Below, in pieces: positions 58,331-64,000 of a stretch of DNA of 64,000 bases. Location of the stretch: the NCBI RefSeq assembly GCF_016086655.4, contig NC_052138.2, positions 36,963,403 through 37,027,402 of the forward strand, given 5' to 3'. The DNA comes from Lepeophtheirus salmonis (Eukaryota > Arthropoda > Copepoda > Siphonostomatoida > Caligidae). Position 1 is the stretch's first letter, and every line of letters starts with the position of its first letter. A program made the translations under genes and the position numbers. Below the pieces are notes generated by a model that ran no database searches, had not been told where the DNA came from, and worked only from the letters and a program-made list of their open reading frames with translations.

Positions 58331-60706
58331 ATTAATTCATACGTATTCTCGTCTCGAGAATGAAAAAAATAATAATAAAAGTTTGAGAAAAAATAAATCT
58401 CATTTTTTTTCTTTTTTAATATACAAAATTCATTTTAGTATACCAGCATTTAATTTTAATTAAAATCTTACAATACATTAAAAGGGACATGAATCATGAA
58501 TTTATATACTTAAAAATAGAAAGATGATTTATATAAGAGGTAACGAACCTCTTATAAATCTAAGGTCTACTTTAAGATTCCCAAAAAGCTTTAGAGCTAT
58601 CAGCTAAAAAAATATGTATAAACGAATAAAAAAAACATAGAATGTTTTTAAATCAAGCCCAGTTGGCCTCTAAGAAAATGCCAAAAGACGACTTGGCGCC
58701 CGTAAACATAGGGTTGGTTACCATAGAGGACTATTTTGTATACACATCCCATCCTATATATATACACCTGCAATACTTCATGAAAACGACAACATTGTTA
58801 TTTCTTAGATCAAAATATATTACGATATACATCATGGACTATATACGGTGGACCCGGTGGCTCTTATAAACTCTGTACATTCTTATGAACATACATAAAG
58901 CCAAAACGTGTTTTATAATTATATTTTTCACAAAATGATACAAGGTATTCCATATAATTTAATAATAATTTCGCAAAAACAACCAACTATTTTCTCTAAT
59001 AAATTTTTACAGGCAATATTTTTGGGAGCAATTTCTATCATATAGATACGATAAACAATAGATACAGCAACTTAAAAATAAATCTGGACTGAATGTGTGT
59101 ATTTTTAAGATAAGATGAATGAACTTTAATCGTAAGACCACCATCAATTTTTAAATTATATTATATTGCCTTTCCTTTCCATCACCTACATTTAATTCAA
59201 CTCAAGGTGTCTCAATATAATTAGCACAACCAAAGATATTGTGCAGAAAATAACAATAGTATACTAGTTAGTAGATTGACAAAGGGATATCAGTGACTCA
59301 AAAATTCAAGTAAAAATAACTTCTTATGTATTTCTTTTGTAAAATTTTCAACCTGTATAAGCAAATTGTACAAGCTGTAATCAAAAAATGAGATGAATAA
59401 TTTTAAATGAAGGATTTACCGAACAATAATTGAGTATTCTATTGATGATCGCTTACTAATTTAATTTTTTACTATTGCAATACAAATTACTCAAATGTAA
59501 GTATTCTATGGGTCATTATAAAGTTTAAATTCCTGACGAGTCACAGCAATCATAATACATAATTACCAAGTAGTTTTAATAAATCAAAAGGAAATGAAAA
59601 TATCAATAATAATTGGTTATTATAATGCCTAATCTTATAATTTTATAATCCATTTCTAGACAATGAAATTGAAAGGTATACAATTTGCCCAAACATATTA
59701 CGTATGTTCAAAATGACAATTTAAAGAGAAACACACATGCAAGAGGCGTGGGCGGGGAAGTATTGAGATGTTTTGGGAATACCCATAGAAATGCTGGATT
59801 TTCATTAGTTAAATAGAGACAATCAATTTGAGATTAATTATATTTAATATAAATAAATAGTATGAAAAAAGGATTAAATTTCGATGATAAATTGATCATA
59901 ACTTCCTTAATATTGAAGCTAGAGGGATGATTTTGGTATCAAGATGTCTTTTTTTAATATTTATATCAGATTTAACAGGTTCAAAAGGAAACTATTGAAT
60001 TTTAAATTCCTTCTAACATTGTTACATTGCATCATTGACATAACATCCATTAGAATTAAACAATATTTTAAACATATACATATGTCTTAATATATTTAAA
60101 AAAAAAACCATATTTTTGAGTAACAGATAATTTTCTTTAAAAATAAGACAAGTTATATAGGTTTAAAGTTTTTTTTAAATTGAAAAATTATAATATTTAG
60201 TAGCATACAAAATATTCAAAGCTCACTTTTAATGAATTAGTATAAAATATGAAATAAGTTTGAAATCATAGCTATCAAACAAATGGTAGAAAAAAAATAT
60301 GTTTTAAAACATGCGCAGTATCTAATATTGAATTTATGGAACATTGATGTCCCTTGGATGCAAGAGAGCTAGATTCGCAATAACTTTGTTTAAACATTAT
60401 TTATTAATAAAATCTGATGTTAAACGATATTTGAATAAATGATTTATATTTAAATTCATTTTTCCCCCATAAATAGAAAAAAATTAACGAACTTCGTCAA
60501 AAATATAGAGAAACAAACTACCTGGTATTGCACTTAAATAGTTGTTAATTATAATAGTTATTACAAACATAACATTAATTCTGGACTCATGGGATTTAAA
60601 AAAGGTAAATATAATTTGAATTGCACGTTATTAACTATCCGACTTTTTAATTGTTAGTGATTGAATCATTTTAATTGATATTCTTTTAGGAGCAATGAAT
60701 TATGGG
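58331..60706. other. no gene supported
   Basis: A frame at 58642-58760 has a protein-like start (QLASKKMPKDDLAPVNIGLV, then TIEDYFVY) in a GC-richer patch preceded by acatag, but it decays into AT-rich sequence. Otherwise no feature in 2.4 kb. Confidence 0.4.
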
Positions 60707-61518
60707 AGTAGTTCTCAAACTGTAGAGCACGAGCTCCTTGTTATGGTAGTTAAACTTCATAGATAGGTAGAGGTGGGGAAAATGTTCTTATACGGCAAGC
60801 CTAAACCATGTCTCAAATAGTGGTGTATGGTGAAGTCTTGTCCCAATTGTCAGTCCATGAAGAAGGAAAAACCGATGACGTATCAAAAATGTTGGTTTTT
60901 TTTTGCTAGATATGTGTAATGCTCTTAAAACATATCTATTATATCTTATTTAGCTTAATGAACCATTATGAAATATTCCAAGGACCGACAGTTATAAGGA
61001 CTGTAAGTCCTAAGAACCGGTCCCAAGGATCCACAATCCTAAAGACCAATAGGACTTTTCATAAGATTGGACTGATCCGAATAACTAAGGATCATAAAAC
61101 ACTAGTCTAAAGTCTTTATTCACAAATCTAAGTCGTTTCAAGTCCTTGAATATTTTTATTTAGTTCAAAATTGTAACATAAGCCACTTACTGCAAAAGCT
61201 TTTCTTGAGTTTGGTAAAAAAAAATAGCTTTTGAATTGAGTTACAAGTTTTTGAGTCGTAAGCTTTGAGGTCAAATCCTTACATGTGCTAGTTAAAGTTA
61301 AAGTCTCAAGTCTTAGATTGTGATATCAAGTCGAGTCAATCGTTTTCAAACTGTGGCCTCAAGCGTAGCTCGAGCAGAATGTCTTAATTACATGTCCCCA
61401 CTTCTGTAAATAGATTAAGTTGCCGCTATTTTATATTCTGAAAATAATGGATGTACTTGAAAATCATGATGACATTTTCTTATACTGAACAAACTATAAA
61501 AAGTTTGAGAACTGCTTA
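60707..61518. mobile_element. possible non-autonomous hAT-type element
   Basis: agtagttctcaaactgtaga at the left and tttgagaactgctt at the right form a short inverted pair of the hAT type (CAGTGGTTCTCAAACT). They lie about 0.8 kb apart and no transposase is between them. No clear 8-bp target duplication was found. The inside is rich in variants of aagtcctaag (see the repeat at 60980-61345). Confidence 0.4.
60980..61345. repeat. degenerate aagtc-type minisatellite
   Basis: Variants of aagtcctaag, aagtcttag, caagtcc and gagtc recur every 10-30 bp on the plus strand, with further runs at 62120-62180 and 62440-62515. Protein-coding potential is absent. Confidence 0.55.
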
Positions 61519-63614
61519 ATGAAACGATAAACCTAATTAATGACGATGTTTAGGATATTAATGTGTTCTTAAGTGTATCATAGATAATTCAATTTTTGCA
61601 TCATGCAATAATAAAATTAATTATTAAAGACATGTTATTGAAATGCATTTTAACTGCTCTGCTTCATGGAAATGTGAAGGATATTAAATATTATTGTTCA
61701 TTCTTTAGGGTCTAATAAAGATGATAATGAAATTTAAATTTAAACAATCATTCTATACATTTGTATATAGTAAAACCTGATAGATTTGTATTTTTTGGTG
61801 GAAAAACAAAAACAAATCAGCGATATATAAAATGTTCTATAGATAGTTTTTTTAATCCCAGAATGACCACAAGCAAAATGAATTGTAAGAATTATGTAAT
61901 TTTTTTGAATAAAACGGTTTTAATTAAATGATAAATCATTTGAACGACTAAAATTATTATGTTTACGTAATTTCTTATTATTTTTAATTAAATAATAGAT
62001 ATATTTGAAAACACTAAAAATACTTGTTTCAATATAATGAACTGTTTACTCACAATTACAATTCAATTCACGTGTAATTTTGACATGGATTGACAAAAAG
62101 TGAGAGAAAGTCTCTGTATTGCAAATCCAAGATTAGTTCAAAGTCTTAAGTATTGAGTCTGAAGTTGTGGTTCAAGTCGTTGCTCACACCTCGAATTCAT
62201 TTTTTTGATCGAGTTTATTTCAAGTATATTATTATGTACTTGTTTAGTAGAATCTAACGGCTTTTCTGAGTCAACTGTAAATTAGATAGAAGAAGTAACT
62301 CAAAAATAATGGCCGTAATTAAAACTCAACTGTTTTGTAGTATTGACTCAAATGTAGTTTTTTTGCCTTTAAAATATATGTTGAAGAGTATTTTATTATA
62401 CACTGAAATGATTCTGAATATTTTTCTTATAAAACTATATCAAGTCCATCCTTTACCTTGATTTTGGTATAAATATAAGTCTTAGGTTTTCAAAATATGA
62501 ACTTGAGTCCTAATCCCCTTCCTCCGTTCTTTTTTTCTTCAATAGAATCTTCCCTTCAAGCTAAATAGTTTGAACGAAGCAATTGATTTAACCTAGAATT
62601 ACATTTTATAATCCTTATACTAAGAACAATTTAATCAATGTTAAATAGGTATATACAAATAGTTATTAATTACATCTTAACATAAAATTTTATTTCCATA
62701 ACGCCAAGGCATAATATTTTTTTCAGAAGCTTTAACATATTATTTGTGCAGAAGAGTAACTGAGTGTGTGTAGAAAATTAGTATTAAAAAAAACCATAAC
62801 TTTAAACCCCACCATTACATTTTAGAATTTAAATATACATATTTATAGATGATAGGAAAAGCTGGAATTTGTCAAATGTTTATACTACGTCTAAAAAAAT
62901 GCCATAAAAAATATGGTAACTCCGAGATACTATCTCTGCGATAGAGATCACTATATAAAGCTTTGACTGCTGATAACATGATAATTATTAAACCCCCTCT
63001 CATTTTTATATGAAAATAGTATCAAAAATATCTGAAAATATAAACTACGAATTTAGTCCAGTGTCACTGAGTTGTACCAACTAGATTTATATGTAAATAA
63101 AAAACTTATTATGCGACTGAATTATGACTATTCTTAATTTGACCTTAACCCTTTCCTGGTATGTTTATTGTTTTTTTATTCAGCATTTAAAAAAAGATGG
63201 ATAAGAGATATTTAAATTATAACTTTTTTGACTGGTTATATCAACTTAACCCCATGCCATTAGATGAAAAAGTGAATTCTTAACAAATAATATATTTGAC
63301 ATGAACAACTAAACAATTTTAAGCTGGCTATGAAGTTTAATAATAGTTACAAAGTTTTGTTTTTAGATTTAGAATGTTCATTATATCTTTTTAATAATTT
63401 TTGTAAAAATTAAAAAAAAAAAAATGAAATTTACTGAAATCACTGAAATTTAAAAAACAAGAAATAATAGTATACACCCTAGAACGACAGAGCTGAATCT
63501 CTTTTCGTGCACTTCTCGTATCAAAATTGATCAAAACTACGTTGGCCAACAAAATTTTGATGTTTCAGTCTTTTAAACTAATGTATTGAGTTGGTCAGCA
63601 AAACGTGATCTCGA
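61519..63614. other. no gene seen
   Basis: AT-rich; only aagtc-type motifs and A/T runs (A14 at 63411-63424). Confidence 0.5.
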
Positions 63615-63850
63615 AACTTTGCTTTAGAACAAACTTAGTGACCTTTACACGTCACCAAAAGACCTTGCAGGAATTGATGACCAATACTTCAGACAATTTG
63701 TCCCACGTAACCACTATGGCAGCCTTCAGTATGTCCACATTTGATGTTGAGTTTTTTTAAGTTTTCCTCTTCAAAGTGCCGCACAGAGTAAGGTCAACCC
63801 TGTTCAAATCTTGCGAGGAAGTGGCCACATCTCTTTTCATCATCTTCACT
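63615..63850 (-). mobile_element. Tc1-like transposase C-terminal fragment, family D
   Basis: On the minus strand a frame from about 63825 reads ATSSQDLNRVDLTLCGTLKR then KT, a stop, KNSTSNVDILKAAIVVTWDK and LSEVLVINSCKVFW, then a stop. It matches the C-terminal block of Tc1-like transposases with the third catalytic residue (SSPDLNPLDFSVWGILK, then SLDSLKAAIVKEWDALS). Pro to Gln in SPDLNP and other changes show decay. It differs from families A, B and C in the tail. The upstream part (63850-63910) is degenerate and the element is not complete in the window. Confidence 0.72.
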
Positions 63851-64000
63851 AACTCAACTTAGCATCTAGGAGATCTGAAATGTGCTACTCTTAGGCGTCT
63901 TCCTCACTCATGATGAGGAGATGACGAAATGTTTATTATAATAATCAATAAACCTTCTTACATACGAAAAAATTAATATTAATTAACAGTCCAATTTTGC

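Noticed and set aside
1..64000. CRISPR arrays, rRNA genes, canonical tRNA genes, bacterial operons
   Set aside because: None was seen; the tRNA-like boxes belong to the SINE copies.

Overview
The window is eukaryotic, AT-rich (about 70% A+T by eye) non-coding DNA. It has no operons, no ribosome binding sites, and no long intact gene. It is filled with old, broken transposons, simple repeats and pseudogene fragments. The mix fits an arthropod genome: many Tc1/mariner lineages with TA target sites, a hAT element, a Penelope-like retroelement with a GIY-YIG endonuclease, a tRNA-derived SINE and a THAP zinc-finger remnant. The style of the most abundant Tc1/mariner family resembles what I associate with parasitic copepods such as the salmon louse. 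That taxon is an inference and was not tested.

Layout. Positions 1-10 kb hold mariner and Tc1-like remnants (1-345, 361-445, 2985-3400, 3930-4039, 4140-4690, 7850-8237, 9140-9600). Positions 9.8-10.7 kb hold a decayed THAP-domain exon with a good splice donor and a SINE beside it. Positions 12-18 kb hold one more element copy, an in-frame 201-bp tandem repeat with coding-like sequence, a degenerate AT tandem array and a 39-bp tandem repeat. Positions 22-27 kb hold a second SINE, a longer family B Tc1/mariner remnant, a family B 5' end and another family A copy. Positions 28.9-38.6 kb hold a double hairpin, a hAT transposase pseudogene, a third SINE, a coding-like fragment, a Penelope-like element and a Tc1 5' end. 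Positions 40.8-41.0 kb hold the only candidate small host gene, a possible two-exon secreted peptide. Positions 42.4-55.4 kb are a cluster of six family A copies. Positions 56-64 kb hold minisatellites, a dispersed repeat, a possible hAT-type non-autonomous element and a last Tc1-like C-terminus.

The main pattern is the ten-copy family here called A. Its ends are TIRs of about 28 bp beside TA, and it encodes only the start and the end of a Tc1/mariner transposase. Five copies show the same internal deletion removing the catalytic core, so the deleted form itself seems to have spread, presumably driven by an intact relative elsewhere. None of the elements looks able to move on its own, since every transposase seen has stops, frameshifts or deletions. 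The second notable item is a tRNA-derived SINE in three copies with recognisable A and B boxes.

Limits: similarity calls rest on motif recognition by eye. Open frames of about 100 codons are expected by chance in DNA of this size and composition, so such frames are listed only where something else supports them.
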